In this document: in pieces, positions 7,951 through 16,213 of the stretch | Position numbering within the stretch: the stretch's first letter is position 1 | Layout of the letters: the number at the start of each line of letters is the position of its first letter | Source of the DNA: Limisphaerales bacterium | GTDB lineage: Bacteria; Verrucomicrobiota; Verrucomicrobiia; Limisphaerales; BOG-1460 | Assembly: GCA_003159675.1 (NCBI GenBank) | Contig: PLQC01000054.1 | Coordinates: forward strand, 1-56,549 | Length of the DNA stretch: 56,549 nucleotides | Reading direction: 5' to 3' | Position numbers and translations under genes: made by a program | Notes under the pieces: generated by a model | What the model was told of the DNA's origin: nothing | The model's input: only the letters and a program-made list of their open reading frames with translations | The model's database searches: none

Positions 7951-8688
7951 TCAGGACTGAATCTGCGGAGCCGCACCCACCCTATCAATCGGGACCCCTT
8001 GTTCCCTCAACAAAACACGGTACTCGGGTATCTCGCTCCCGGCAGGCAAGGCCCCAAAGAGGTAGTTGCAGAGCCAGTCATCAAAAACCTTCAAGCAGTC
8101 ATTGCTTAGGCGGGTCTTGTCTGGCTTCAGAAACGGCTTCGCTATTGCCTGGATTCGGTCAAATCGGACGCACGATTCGCGCGCGGCACCTTCCTCCTTC
8201 AGATGAAACGCCATCGGGAAACTGTACGCCTTCAGCATCTCAATGAAGGATGCCGGATACTTGGCCGGTTCTTCTTCGCTCCGCAGAGTATAGATTGGAG
8301 CGCAAAGAAAACAGTCTGGGAACCGGGCCGAGATCTTCCTGGTGGCGCGATCACCCAACCCCGCCAACTCAGTGCCGACCGACACGATGACCACTTTCCG
8401 CATTTTGAACTTGAGAGCACCCCAAAGCTCATTCGCCCTCAACTGAATCGCATGAATCGGCAAGTGGCTGAAAAGTGCAGCCTTTGGATTGTGGCAGTCC
8501 GCAGCCGTTCGTTTGTGCAGCGTGATGAACCCCTTTCCGAAATCCACCGCCGGATTCGGGTTTGAGAACTGGATTTCCTGAAACTCCTCCAGCAAGAACG
8601 CGCTGGGCGCCCAGGCGATAGTCCCACGCGAGAACAGAGGCTCATCAGGCCCAAGTGTTTCGAAGTACTTGGAAAGAATCCCTTCCAC
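7951..8688 (-). CDS. unknown 245-aa protein paired with a Panacea-like gene
   Basis: I do not recognise this 245-aa protein. It has no signal peptide or membrane helix. It contains a hydrophobic strand KVVIVSVGTELAG and a Cys-containing segment FPDCFLCAPIY. The start is GTG at 8688, eight bases after the stop of the SocA/Panacea-like gene, so the pair is almost certainly co-transcribed. Base composition looks lower in GC than the flanking chromosome. In Panacea-type toxin-antitoxin pairs the second gene is usually the toxin and is highly variable, so this is a candidate effector by position only. Confidence 0.7.
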   Translation of the reverse strand: MEGILSKYFETLGPDEPLFSRGTIAWAPSAFLLEEFQEIQFSNPNPAVDFGKGFITLHKRTAADCHNPKAALFSHLPIHAIQLRANELWGALKFKMRKVVIVSVGTELAGLGDRATRKISARFPDCFLCAPIYTLRSEEEPAKYPASFIEMLKAYSFPMAFHLKEEGAARESCVRFDRIQAIAKPFLKPDKTRLSNDCLKVFDDWLCNYLFGALPAGSEIPEYRVLLREQGVPIDRVGAAPQIQS

Positions 8689-8696
8689 AGGCAGGC

Positions 8697-9341
8697 CTAG
8701 TCTTCCTCACCCATAGCCAGCAACGCGGACTCGCTGGCAGCGTCAAGACTCACTCGCACCGGCTGGCTTGGACGATAGCCGCCCTTGCGAGCCTGCAACC
8801 GCCGGCGCAGTGCCTCCCCCTTGTCCTTGGAGATAACCGCGGAGAAATCCCGGACCGCATCCACAGGCTGCTTTGGATCCGGAATCACGCTGAAATCCAG
8901 TGGCTGAAATCTCGTCGCACTCAACATAGGTTGAGTTTCGAAATAGACATGGTCCAAGAGCAAAGGAAGCGTTGCCGGTGCCCATCGCTGGTAAACAGAT
9001 TCGACGATTCCCCGGATCGGCGCCGGCCAGCGGCCTGACGCATCAAGGAATCCCTTCGTAACACGATATCCTCGATAGAACTTTCCTTCACTAAATTCGA
9101 ATACCGGCTCCGGTTCAATGCCGTCTGCAGCCTGCGCTGTCTGGACCAAGTCCTCGCAGTAAGGCCCGTAATGATAGAACACCCACGTTGCATCTGTCAG
9201 CGTGCGACGATGCCACCGATAGAACTCATGATCGATGAGGTAAAAAAGTTTGACGAGCTTGGTGGTACCTAAACCCACACGATCCCGAGAGGCGCGACTC
9301 AGCAGGTAATACGCGATTTCCTGGACGAGCGGGGCGTTCAT
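8697..9341 (-). CDS. SocA/Panacea-like (DUF4065-type) protein
   Basis: The 214-aa protein begins with a helical domain resembling the SocA/Panacea (DUF4065) fold: VQEIAYYLLSRA, then TTKLVKLFYLIDHEFY and WVFYHYGPYCEDL. This is the family's T-K-L-x-K-L-x-Y-L-x-D helix and its Y-G-P turn before the next helix. Panacea domains are antitoxin modules that neutralise varied toxins, and SocA is an adaptor that delivers SocB to ClpXP. The C-terminal half (about residues 110-214) is unassigned. It lies between a small ribbon-helix-helix-like ORF and the unknown 245-aa gene on the same strand. The domain call is by eye; the role is inferred. Confidence 0.65.
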   Translation of the reverse strand: MNAPLVQEIAYYLLSRASRDRVGLGTTKLVKLFYLIDHEFYRWHRRTLTDATWVFYHYGPYCEDLVQTAQAADGIEPEPVFEFSEGKFYRGYRVTKGFLDASGRWPAPIRGIVESVYQRWAPATLPLLLDHVYFETQPMLSATRFQPLDFSVIPDPKQPVDAVRDFSAVISKDKGEALRRRLQARKGGYRPSQPVRVSLDAASESALLAMGEED

Positions 9342-9362
9342 TTTAGAGATGCAGCATTCATC

Positions 9363-9533
9363 TTACTGTTCACGGCCATCAAAACCAGCCAAATCGAACC
9401 TAATGCGGGAGCAGACCCGATGCCAGCACTCACGCACCCAAAGGACGACAAACCCGCGCTTTTTTGCTGCACCGCGGTGCATCTTCGCGTAAAGAGTATC
9501 CCCGAGGTCCATGGTAATGCGGCGCGCTTCCAT
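9363..9533 (-). CDS. possible ribbon-helix-helix-like small protein
   Basis: A 56-aa ORF read leftward, ending 21 bases before the Panacea-like gene. Its start, MEARRITMDLGDTLYAKMHR, looks like an RHH beta strand (R-R-I-T-M-D-L) followed by helix A (D-x-L-Y-A-K-M), and a second amphipathic helix VVLWVRECWHRV follows. RHH proteins are common transcriptional autoregulators of toxin-antitoxin operons, which would fit the position at the head of this operon. The alternative start is TTG at 9572. It is short and seen only by pattern, so it is tentative. Confidence 0.4.
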   Translation of the reverse strand: MEARRITMDLGDTLYAKMHRGAAKKRGFVVLWVRECWHRVCSRIRFDLAGFDGREQ

Positions 9534-9652
9534 CCCGAGCGATCCCGGCACCGTCGTCGGTGCCGCGCCCAACCTAAACTCCAGACCTGCACGAAACCAT
9601 CAATCCTTGCGAACTATCCCGACGCGCCGCTGCCCACGATGGCCTCGATAAA

Positions 9653-9934
9653 ATGCGCGGCCACCTGACCACGCCGGCCTATTTGGCAGACATTCAAGCC
9701 CGCCGGAAGCTGGCGGCCAAGGCTGCAGTTTTGGCGGCATACTTGCGCGCAGGCGTGCCGTTTGATTTTGCCTCCGCGCGTTACATCCGCAGCGCCGAAC
9801 AACTGGACTCGTTGCGTGCCGCCACGCTCAACGGCACACCGCTCGCGTGGATCGACGGCGTGAGAGCGGCCAACGACGAGGCCTACTATTATTGGTATCG
9901 CGCCATTCAACTTGGCCAAATCAGACCCACATGA
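9653..9934 (+). CDS. small unknown protein, first gene of overlapping trio
   Basis: The 93-aa ORF is soluble and Ala-rich in its first half (LADIQARRKLAAKAAVLAAY) with a C-terminal aromatic patch (EAYYYWYRAIQLGQ). No family is recognised. Its stop overlaps the next start as ATGA at 9931-9934, which supports expression as part of an operon with the following two ORFs. The 120 bases between it and the leftward operon starting at 9533 would hold divergent promoters. Confidence 0.5.
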   Translation: MRGHLTTPAYLADIQARRKLAAKAAVLAAYLRAGVPFDFASARYIRSAEQLDSLRAATLNGTPLAWIDGVRAANDEAYYYWYRAIQLGQIRPT

Positions 9935-10119
9935 TGATGCTGCCCGTGCCAACAATGCTGATGGTGCTGCTGGTGATGACGATCATCGTGCTGACGCTGT
10001 CGCAGGTCGAGTTCCCGTCCGCGCCAGCCACCGCCACGCCCACCGCCGGCACCGCCGCCCTTGGCCCTTGCTTGGGAGAAAACGAAACTCGTGAAGGGGA
10101 GGCGCGAAACGTGAAATGA
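9931..10119 (+). CDS. tiny single-helix membrane protein
   Basis: The 62-aa ORF starts with MMMLPVPTMLMVLLVMTIIV, one strongly hydrophobic helix, and continues with a low-complexity Ala/Thr/Pro segment and a charged tail. It overlaps the previous gene by ATGA (9931-9934) and the following DUF4209-type gene by ATGA (10116-10119). Such double coupling argues for translation despite the short length and the repetitive ATG/CTG-rich DNA. If real, it would be a small inner-membrane partner of the HEPN-like protein. It could still be a chance frame in low-complexity sequence. Confidence 0.4.
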   Translation: MMMLPVPTMLMVLLVMTIIVLTLSQVEFPSAPATATPTAGTAALGPCLGENETREGEARNVK

Positions 10120-11972
10120 GTGTCCTCGCTCCCAATCCCTTCGACGGTCTGAGCAAGGCGATGCTCGATGAACTTGCGTGGCCGTCACTCATCGCAAGAT
10201 CCGCGAGGAAGACCTGCGGCGCATACCAGGACCTGTTCCGCGACAAGGCCAAGGAATTGGAGGAAGGAGGCCGCTCGGAACTTGCTCGCGCTGCGCGCGC
10301 GCTCCAATGGCTCGCGGCGCTTCAGTTGCGGCTCGACAATCCGCGTCAGCCGTTCCACGGCCTCCATCCGATGCCCGGATTTCCTCTTCCTGGGCCAGAG
10401 GACTTCGGCGAGCCACTTTTGGCCATCTTCGCGGAACTCGCACTGGAAGCGGCCAACCCTGAATTCAAAGCCCGTCTGGCCGACCTTTGCTGGAGCACCC
10501 AGCAAAGACGTCATTTCGCGCTCGTTGCCCCAGCCATCGAAGCCTATCTGGCTTCCGCCGCCACCCTCTACCAGGCTGTTCCCGGCGAGACCCAGATGCA
10601 GTTCTGTCAGCGCTGGGATGCTGCCGCTCTCCGTCTGACGCGTGCACTCCAGCTAGCCAAAATGACGAGCCACAGGCTGGTCGATACGGTGAAAGCAGCC
10701 CTTGACCAGGTCTTCGCCCTCCACATGACCGACGCACCGCACCTGGAACTTGGTTCCCTCCTGGCCAGCTACCAAAATGAGATCGAGGGTGATGCCGCAA
10801 CGCTCATCCAGATTGCCGCAAGGTGCGCCAATCGCGCTGAAGCAGAGAAGGAATGGAACCACTTGCGCCACTATCTCCTCCTCAAGGCAAACTGGGAAAA
10901 GAAGGCCGGTCGGCCAGATCAAGCTGTTAAGACCGAGGAAACTCGCGCTGAAACTTATTTGCACGACGCAAACGCCAGCCCGACGTTCATGGGAAAGGCC
11001 CACTGGGTGGCTAAGGCAATCACCGCGTATCGTGAGGTCTCTCCCAAGTCGCCTCGAATCGAAGCTCTCAAGCGTCTCATGGGCGAGTATCAACGTCAGG
11101 GCATGGCGGAGATGCAAACCATCACCTACCCAATAGGCAATGGGATTGACCCAACCCAGGCCGCAAAGCATGTCTCCGGCAAGGCATTCGCGGAGGCGAT
11201 CCGGCGCCTGGCAGGAGTGCTCCCGCCAATGGAAGAGAAGAGCCTCCACGAGGCCGTCCTCATGCGGTGTAAAGACCCGTTTTTCGCCCTCGTTAGCCAG
11301 AACCTGATTGACTGGGATGGCCGCCTCATCGCCAAGCGCGGCAGTCCCGTCGACGACGACCCAAAAGTGCGCGAGCACGCCATCCGCGCCGAAATGTTCC
11401 GCATGGCCGTCGAGGCGGAAAAGGTTGTCGTCAGCGGTTACATCGAGCCGGCCCGGTTACAACTTCTGTCCGAGCATAACCCAAGCCTCCACGACTTCTA
11501 TCGTATGCTTGTTGACAGTCCTTTCATCCCGCCTGGCCGGGAGTACTTCTTCGCTCGTGGACTTTACGAAGGCTTGAACGGGGACTTCCTGGTCGCCGCC
11601 CACCTGTTGATCCCCCAGTTTGAGCATGCCCTCCGCTTCCATCTGGAAGAGCGCGGTGTTGACGTTACTACTTTCGACGAGGGCGTCCAGGAACTGATGG
11701 ACCTCAACAAGCTGTTTGGCATCCGCCGCGAAAACCTCCTGCAATTGCTCGGGCAGGACCAGGTCTTCGAGCTGGAAGGCCTGCTCATTCGTCGTTACGG
11801 ATCCAACCTCAGGAATTCCCTGGCTCACGGTCTGCTCTGGCGGCCCCAGTTTTTCGACCCGAGCGTCATCTATCTCTGGTGGGTCACCCTGCGCCTCGCC
11901 GTCTACCACTTGTTCCCACACCCGAATTCCGAGCCAGCCATACCCTCAGGCGCGCCGGCCCATCCATCATGA
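10116..11972 (+). CDS. DUF4209-like protein with C-terminal HEPN motif
   Basis: The 618-aa soluble protein is mostly alpha-helical. Its C-terminal part (about residues 480-600) resembles DUF4209: helices around GDFLVAAHLLIPQFEHALRF, then EGLLIRRYGSNLRNSLAHGL. The R-N-x3-H pattern at residues 566-571 (Arg566, His571) is the signature of HEPN ribonuclease domains, found in many toxins and antiviral effectors. The N-terminal 470 residues look like helical repeat or scaffold sequence and may be a sensor or binding part. It is the third gene of an ATGA-coupled trio in an island beside a tRNA. A defence or abortive-infection role is inferred, not shown. Confidence 0.7.
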   Translation: MSVLAPNPFDGLSKAMLDELAWPSLIARSARKTCGAYQDLFRDKAKELEEGGRSELARAARALQWLAALQLRLDNPRQPFHGLHPMPGFPLPGPEDFGEPLLAIFAELALEAANPEFKARLADLCWSTQQRRHFALVAPAIEAYLASAATLYQAVPGETQMQFCQRWDAAALRLTRALQLAKMTSHRLVDTVKAALDQVFALHMTDAPHLELGSLLASYQNEIEGDAATLIQIAARCANRAEAEKEWNHLRHYLLLKANWEKKAGRPDQAVKTEETRAETYLHDANASPTFMGKAHWVAKAITAYREVSPKSPRIEALKRLMGEYQRQGMAEMQTITYPIGNGIDPTQAAKHVSGKAFAEAIRRLAGVLPPMEEKSLHEAVLMRCKDPFFALVSQNLIDWDGRLIAKRGSPVDDDPKVREHAIRAEMFRMAVEAEKVVVSGYIEPARLQLLSEHNPSLHDFYRMLVDSPFIPPGREYFFARGLYEGLNGDFLVAAHLLIPQFEHALRFHLEERGVDVTTFDEGVQELMDLNKLFGIRRENLLQLLGQDQVFELEGLLIRRYGSNLRNSLAHGLLWRPQFFDPSVIYLWWVTLRLAVYHLFPHPNSEPAIPSGAPAHPS

Positions 11973-12339
11973 TGCCGACGGCCGTGATGTTTTCGTTCTC
12001 GTCGTCGTTTCTGTCGATATTGTTGCGCGGGACTCTGGCAAATGCGCAATCCGTGCGCTCCACTAAATGGAGCCAACCGCAGGGCGGCTCACACTGCAGT
12101 AAAATCCCAGTAGTCTTGTTCAATAAATGAACCGCACTAAAACGCTCTTACTGGTTTGGGCCTGTAAAGATGTGCGGCTCACGCAGCTCGCCAACCGCAC
12201 CGCCACGTTTGCGGTGACGCCACACTTTGCTATTCTCACGAAAGCCTAAAATCGAAAATAAGCACCTTTCTTATTTGCGCGGACGCAAACACGGAATTGA
12301 GAGCCAGGGTGGCGTCGAACCACGTATTTTGGAACGGGT
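11973..12339. other. intergenic region at island edge, no gene seen
   Basis: About 370 bases of lower-GC sequence between the DUF4209-like gene and the leftward 55-aa ORF. Frames are frequently interrupted and no recognisable protein fragment, tRNA end or attachment-site duplication was found. It probably marks the right edge of the accessory region. Confidence 0.4.
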
Positions 12340-12507
12340 TCATCCGTTGGACTCACTTTTCAAGAACACCTTGGTGCGGTGGAATTCAAGGAATTCTCGT
12401 TGCGGCTCAGCAAAGCCGCCAACGTTTACGATGCGGTCCGTGATGATTCCCATTTTCTTCAATGAGTCTTCGTGCGCCACAGGTGAGATAAGCAGTTCAC
12501 CGTCCAT
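12340..12507 (-). CDS. small ORF overlapping the 3' end of the HEAT lipoprotein gene
   Basis: A 55-aa frame from ATG at 12507 that overlaps the last 11 bases of the upstream HEAT-repeat lipoprotein gene in another frame. The peptide has protein-like composition: MDGELLISPVAHEDSLKKMG, then DRIVNVGGFAEPQREFLEFH. The overlapping start suggests translational coupling. Alternatively, it is a frameshifted or orphaned tail of an older gene. No family is recognised. Confidence 0.4.
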   Translation of the reverse strand: MDGELLISPVAHEDSLKKMGIITDRIVNVGGFAEPQREFLEFHRTKVFLKSESNG

Positions 12508-13561
12508 CCAGAGTTTTCGGCGCAGGCCTTAAGAAGGGGTGCTCATCTATTTTCATCCGCGGCACGTTTGTTTCCGCAAAGGGCCGCAGATAATTGAATG
12601 CCTCGATGGCTGCCGCACGGATCGTCGCGTCGGCACTATTGGTATATCGCCCCGCCGTCTGCGCTGCCGCAACATAATCGCCAACCGAATGGCACCGCCA
12701 TGCTGCAGTCATAACTTTTAGATTAAAGATGCAACGCAAGCGCCGGAACCGTACTGGATCGACATCTTGTTTGTCGGTGGAATATTTCTGAAAATCAGGA
12801 TCCAAGGCCCCGCCAGCGAAACAGCGAATGTTCCGCGGTTCGTTCGTCAGCGACAGGAGTAGCATTGGCACCCCGGCGTTCCCCAATCGCCCCAGTGCGT
12901 AGGCAGCTCCTGCTGCATTATTGGTGTCCGCCACATGCTGGCCAAACAACGGGAGAAGGACCGCCGCATTTGTTTCGATCTCCACCAACGTTTGCATGGC
13001 TGGCCACGCCCACATTGGCTCGTTCTTGATGATCTGAATCAGAACTGGAGCGGCTGATCCGGCAGCCGGACCAAACTCCCCCAGAATTGAAATCGCATCC
13101 GACCGGCCGCGATTCGTCATTGTCGCAGCAGCCTCGGTCAGGGCGGGGATTGCTGCCGGTCCCGTGGCCAGCAGACACTCTGCGGCAATGGGGGCTGTTT
13201 GATCATTCCTCAGGAGGCCTGCCAGGGCCGGTATGGCCGGCTGGGCGGCAGGCCCGAGAATCTCGATAGCCAATTCCGACCCGTACCTGCGCGGAATGTC
13301 GGTTGAATTCTGGATCCATCCCACATAAAGAGGCAGACCGTTTGTCCCGACAGCTTGCACCACGTTTGTCCACATGGCGTTCTGAGCCGCCAACTGGCTG
13401 AGTGATCCATTATCCTTTAGCGGCTGATTCAGTTCGACCAACCAGACGCCCAGCCGTTTGCCCTCGAAGACAGGTTCGCGTGTTCGGGATGTTGAGCAGC
13501 CCGGAACGAAAAGGAGCGCAGCCACGACGCCGAACACGAGTGAAACATATACGTTTCTCAT
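12497..13561 (-). CDS. HEAT-repeat lipoprotein
   Basis: The 354-aa protein begins with a lipoprotein signal: MRNVYVSLVFGVVAALLFVP then Gly-Cys. At least four HEAT-like repeats follow, for example AIEILGPAAQPAIPALAGLL and AISILGEFGPAAGSAAPVLI. Each has the L-G-x-x-G-P-A-A-x-x-A-x-P-x-L pattern common in Verrucomicrobia and Planctomycetes HEAT proteins. These are protein-interaction scaffolds; the partner is unknown. The start at 13561 has GAGGT about six bases upstream and places the signal peptide first. The frame is open to 13618, but the extra residues are not signal-like. Confidence 0.8.
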   Translation of the reverse strand: MRNVYVSLVFGVVAALLFVPGCSTSRTREPVFEGKRLGVWLVELNQPLKDNGSLSQLAAQNAMWTNVVQAVGTNGLPLYVGWIQNSTDIPRRYGSELAIEILGPAAQPAIPALAGLLRNDQTAPIAAECLLATGPAAIPALTEAAATMTNRGRSDAISILGEFGPAAGSAAPVLIQIIKNEPMWAWPAMQTLVEIETNAAVLLPLFGQHVADTNNAAGAAYALGRLGNAGVPMLLLSLTNEPRNIRCFAGGALDPDFQKYSTDKQDVDPVRFRRLRCIFNLKVMTAAWRCHSVGDYVAAAQTAGRYTNSADATIRAAAIEAFNYLRPFAETNVPRMKIDEHPFLRPAPKTLDGR

Positions 13562-13743
13562 AAGGACCTCACCTTCTCCAGACAGGAATGTTGTGTCGCT
13601 TCCCAGCCACGTTGGCAATTGAAAAGTGAACGGTTTCCCGCTTGCCGCGCCGGACCGGGAACTGCAGATTGCGAGTGGGAAGGTTTAAATCTAACATCGA
13701 AGACGGCGACCTTATTCGCGTGTCTTCCTGCGCGACGGAGCCG

Positions 13744-13832
13744 CTCTAAACCAACCAGAGAGACGCGGAGACGCGGAGACCAACTTGCATTGGGCAGTCT
13801 TCCTCTGTGCCTCCGTGCCTCTGTGGTTTAGA
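13744..13832. repeat. imperfect inverted repeat (CTAAACC...CAGAGG...CGGAG type) in a 465-base intergenic region
   Basis: The left arm (13744-13780) reads CTAAACCAACCAGAGAGACG and onwards with repeated CGGAGA. The right arm (13801-13832), read on the other strand, gives CTAAACCACAGAGGCACGGA and onwards. Such AACCACAGAGGCACGGAGG words are dispersed intergenic repeats in several phyla. The rest of the gap (13562-14026) between the HEAT lipoprotein and pfp shows no gene. Confidence 0.6.
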
Positions 13833-14026
13833 TGAATTGAATCCGCTTTTCTCCCGCGCGACCGGCAACGGACGGCTCGGCAAGCAGGGATTGCCAAAAC
13901 GCGTGGCAAAAAACGTGCATTAATGCTCTTTGACGGCTTTGGATCTCCACGCCAGACTGTGATCGCACGTGAACCGCGGACTGCGCAATAATGGGCTCGG
14001 ACACTCAATTTTAACCGAAAAACGAT

Positions 14027-15337
14027 ATGGCAAACCGAAGCAAGAGAGGAAAACTCGCAATTCTGGTGGGCGGCGGACCCGCCCCGGGCATCAACGGCGT
14101 CATCAGCGCCGCCACCATCGAAGGCATCAACCAGGGATTCCAGGTGGTCGGCTTCCGCGACGGATTCAAGTGGCTCGCCCAGGGCAATACGGATCACGTC
14201 ATGAACCTGACCATCGACGAAGTCACCGGAATCCACCTTCGCGGCGGCTCGATTCTGGGGACGTCGCGGACGAACCCCACCAAATCCGAGTCGAGCATGC
14301 AGAACGTGCTGGAGGGGTTGAAGAAGCTGGGCGTCACCGCGCTCGTGACCATCGGCGGCGACGACACCGGGTTTTCGGCGAGCCAGGTGTATCGCAAAGC
14401 CGCCGGCGCCATTCGCGTGGCGCATGTGCCCAAGACGATCGACAACGACCTGCCATTGCCGGGGTCCACGCCGACGTTCGGTTTTGAGACCGCGCGGCAT
14501 TATGGTGTTTACACGGCGCGCAATCTTGCCGCCGACGCCCGGACGACCTCGCGCTGGTATCTCATCATCAGCATGGGCCGCACCGCGGGGCATCTGGCGC
14601 TGGGCATTGCCAAGGCGGCAGCGGTCACGCTCGCCATCATTCCGGAGGAATTTCGCGGACGACCGGTGACGGTGGAGGAGATTTGCGACATGATCGTCGG
14701 CTCCATCATCAAGCGGCGCGCCAGCGGATCCGAATACGGCGTGGCCGTCCTGGCGGAAGGATTGATCGAGGCCATGGGCGAGAAAGGATTGGCCAGCGCC
14801 ATTCAGGGCGGCCAACTCGAGCGCTATGGAAACATCAAGCGCGACGATCACGGCCATCTGCACCTCGCCGAAATCGAATTCGGCCGCATGATGAAGGATC
14901 TGGTGTCCGCCCGTCTCGAAAAGCTCGGCTTGAAAGTGACGCTGATTGACAAGGACCTGGGCTACGAACTGCGCTGTGCCGACCCCATTCCGTTCGACGC
15001 CGAGTACACGCGCGATCTCGGGTATGCCGCCGTCAAATTCCTGCTTTCCGCGGAGGCCGCCAAATTCGGCGCGATCATCAGTTTCGTGGACGGCAAAATG
15101 GTCCCGTTGGAGTTCGAGAAAATGATTGACCCGCAAACCAACCGGATGCAGGTGCGCCGGGTGAACGTGGATGGGGAAGCCTATGAATGCGCGTGCCATT
15201 ATATGATCCGCCTGGAGCGTTCGGACTTTGAAGACGCACGGCAGCTTGCCGAGCTGGCGAAGGTGGTCTCAATGACGCCGGGGCAGTTCAGCGAGCGCTT
15301 TGGCTATTTGGTTGGCTTGAAGCCGGCGCGCCAATGA
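14027..15337 (+). CDS. pfp: PPi-type 6-phosphofructokinase
   Basis: The 436-aa enzyme interconverts fructose 6-phosphate and fructose 1,6-bisphosphate. The N-terminal LVGGGPAPGINGVI loop, GGDDT at residues 110-114 and PKTIDND at 135-141 are clear. The second Asp of GGDD, where ATP enzymes have Gly, is the classic marker for pyrophosphate as phosphoryl donor. The MGRTAGHLA block completes the active site. PPi use makes the step reversible in glycolysis and gluconeogenesis. The gene stands alone with its own upstream region. Substrate specificity is inferred from the motif. Confidence 0.9.
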   Translation: MANRSKRGKLAILVGGGPAPGINGVISAATIEGINQGFQVVGFRDGFKWLAQGNTDHVMNLTIDEVTGIHLRGGSILGTSRTNPTKSESSMQNVLEGLKKLGVTALVTIGGDDTGFSASQVYRKAAGAIRVAHVPKTIDNDLPLPGSTPTFGFETARHYGVYTARNLAADARTTSRWYLIISMGRTAGHLALGIAKAAAVTLAIIPEEFRGRPVTVEEICDMIVGSIIKRRASGSEYGVAVLAEGLIEAMGEKGLASAIQGGQLERYGNIKRDDHGHLHLAEIEFGRMMKDLVSARLEKLGLKVTLIDKDLGYELRCADPIPFDAEYTRDLGYAAVKFLLSAEAAKFGAIISFVDGKMVPLEFEKMIDPQTNRMQVRRVNVDGEAYECACHYMIRLERSDFEDARQLAELAKVVSMTPGQFSERFGYLVGLKPARQ

Positions 15338-15495
15338 GGAGCCCCCAGAGCACGCGAAGCACGTTGAGGGGCGGGAGCGCGGCTGGGCTTCGCCACCGCC
15401 GCGGTCCGGTGTGGGGGTTGGCCTTCACATCCAATGGCGCCTGGTGAACGGGCCGCGTTGCGCAACTTGAAAGTTGCGGCTACAACTTGCGGCGA

Positions 15496-16134
15496 ATGAA
15501 ACCGCTCTCGGAATGCCGCCTGTATGCATTCGTGGACACGGCCTATCTCCATGGCCGCCCGCCCGAATTGGTTGCGCGGCAGCTTTGCGATGGGGGGGCG
15601 GACCTGATTCAATTGCGCGCGAAGACGTCCTCACCCGATGAAATCCGGCGCATGGCCGAAGCCATTCTGCCCGTTACGCGCCCGGCCGGTGCCGGCCTGG
15701 TCGTCAACGATCAATTCGCGATCGCGTGCGAGGTCGGTGCGGACTTCTGTCATCTTGGCCAGGAGGATTTTTTTGATGCCGGATTCGCGCGTGTCTCCCA
15801 ACTCCCAGCCTTCGAGTCTCGACCCGGAATCGGCCTGAGCACTCATGCGCCGGATCAGGCCCGGCTCGCGATGGCCGCGGGTGCGGATTATATCGCCATC
15901 GGTCCGGTCCACGCCACCCCCACCAAGCCGGGTGTGAAACCTGTGACGCTCGACTATGTACGGTGGGCGGCCGCCAACGTTGGCATTCCGTGGTTCGCAA
16001 TCGGAGGCATCACTCTCTTGAATCTCGACGAGCTGCTCGCCGCGGGGGCCCGGCGGATTTGCGTTGTGTCGGCCATTTTGGACGCGCCGGACGTGGCGAA
16101 GGCATGCGCGGAATTCCGGAAGTGGCTTGTGTGA
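15496..16134 (+). CDS. thiE: thiamine-phosphate synthase
   Basis: The 212-aa TIM-barrel protein joins HMP-PP and the thiazole phosphate to give thiamine phosphate. Motifs seen are LIQLRAK, the pyrophosphate/Mg-binding VVNDQFAIA and GADFCHLGQED, AIGPVHATPTKPG, and WFAIGGIT near the end. Length is normal for the family. The start is ATG at 15496, with TTG at 15487 as a less likely alternative; the ribosome site is weak. No other thiamine gene is nearby and no TPP riboswitch was recognised upstream. Confidence 0.88.
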   Translation: MKPLSECRLYAFVDTAYLHGRPPELVARQLCDGGADLIQLRAKTSSPDEIRRMAEAILPVTRPAGAGLVVNDQFAIACEVGADFCHLGQEDFFDAGFARVSQLPAFESRPGIGLSTHAPDQARLAMAAGADYIAIGPVHATPTKPGVKPVTLDYVRWAAANVGIPWFAIGGITLLNLDELLAAGARRICVVSAILDAPDVAKACAEFRKWLV

Positions 16135-16213
16135 AACGTCGCGGCTTGCCTGGCCACGAATCTTTCCATACTCTGCACGCCGATTCAACTCAAAACCCGA
16201 AACTCGCAATCAC

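Noticed and set aside
12290-12340. Possible attachment-site copy of the tRNA-Lys 3' end at the island's right edge
   Set aside because: The only similarity is a few bases (GTCGAACC-like); no continuous match to the tRNA 3' sequence was found.
13712-15199. 495-codon frame opposite pfp
   Set aside because: Shadow of the strongly recognised PPi-phosphofructokinase; no domain and no ribosome site.
15345-15410. GCGAAGCAC and GCGGCTGGGCTTCGCC sequences between pfp and thiE
   Set aside because: They share words with the dispersed hairpin family but do not form the same stem, so they are not listed as a copy.
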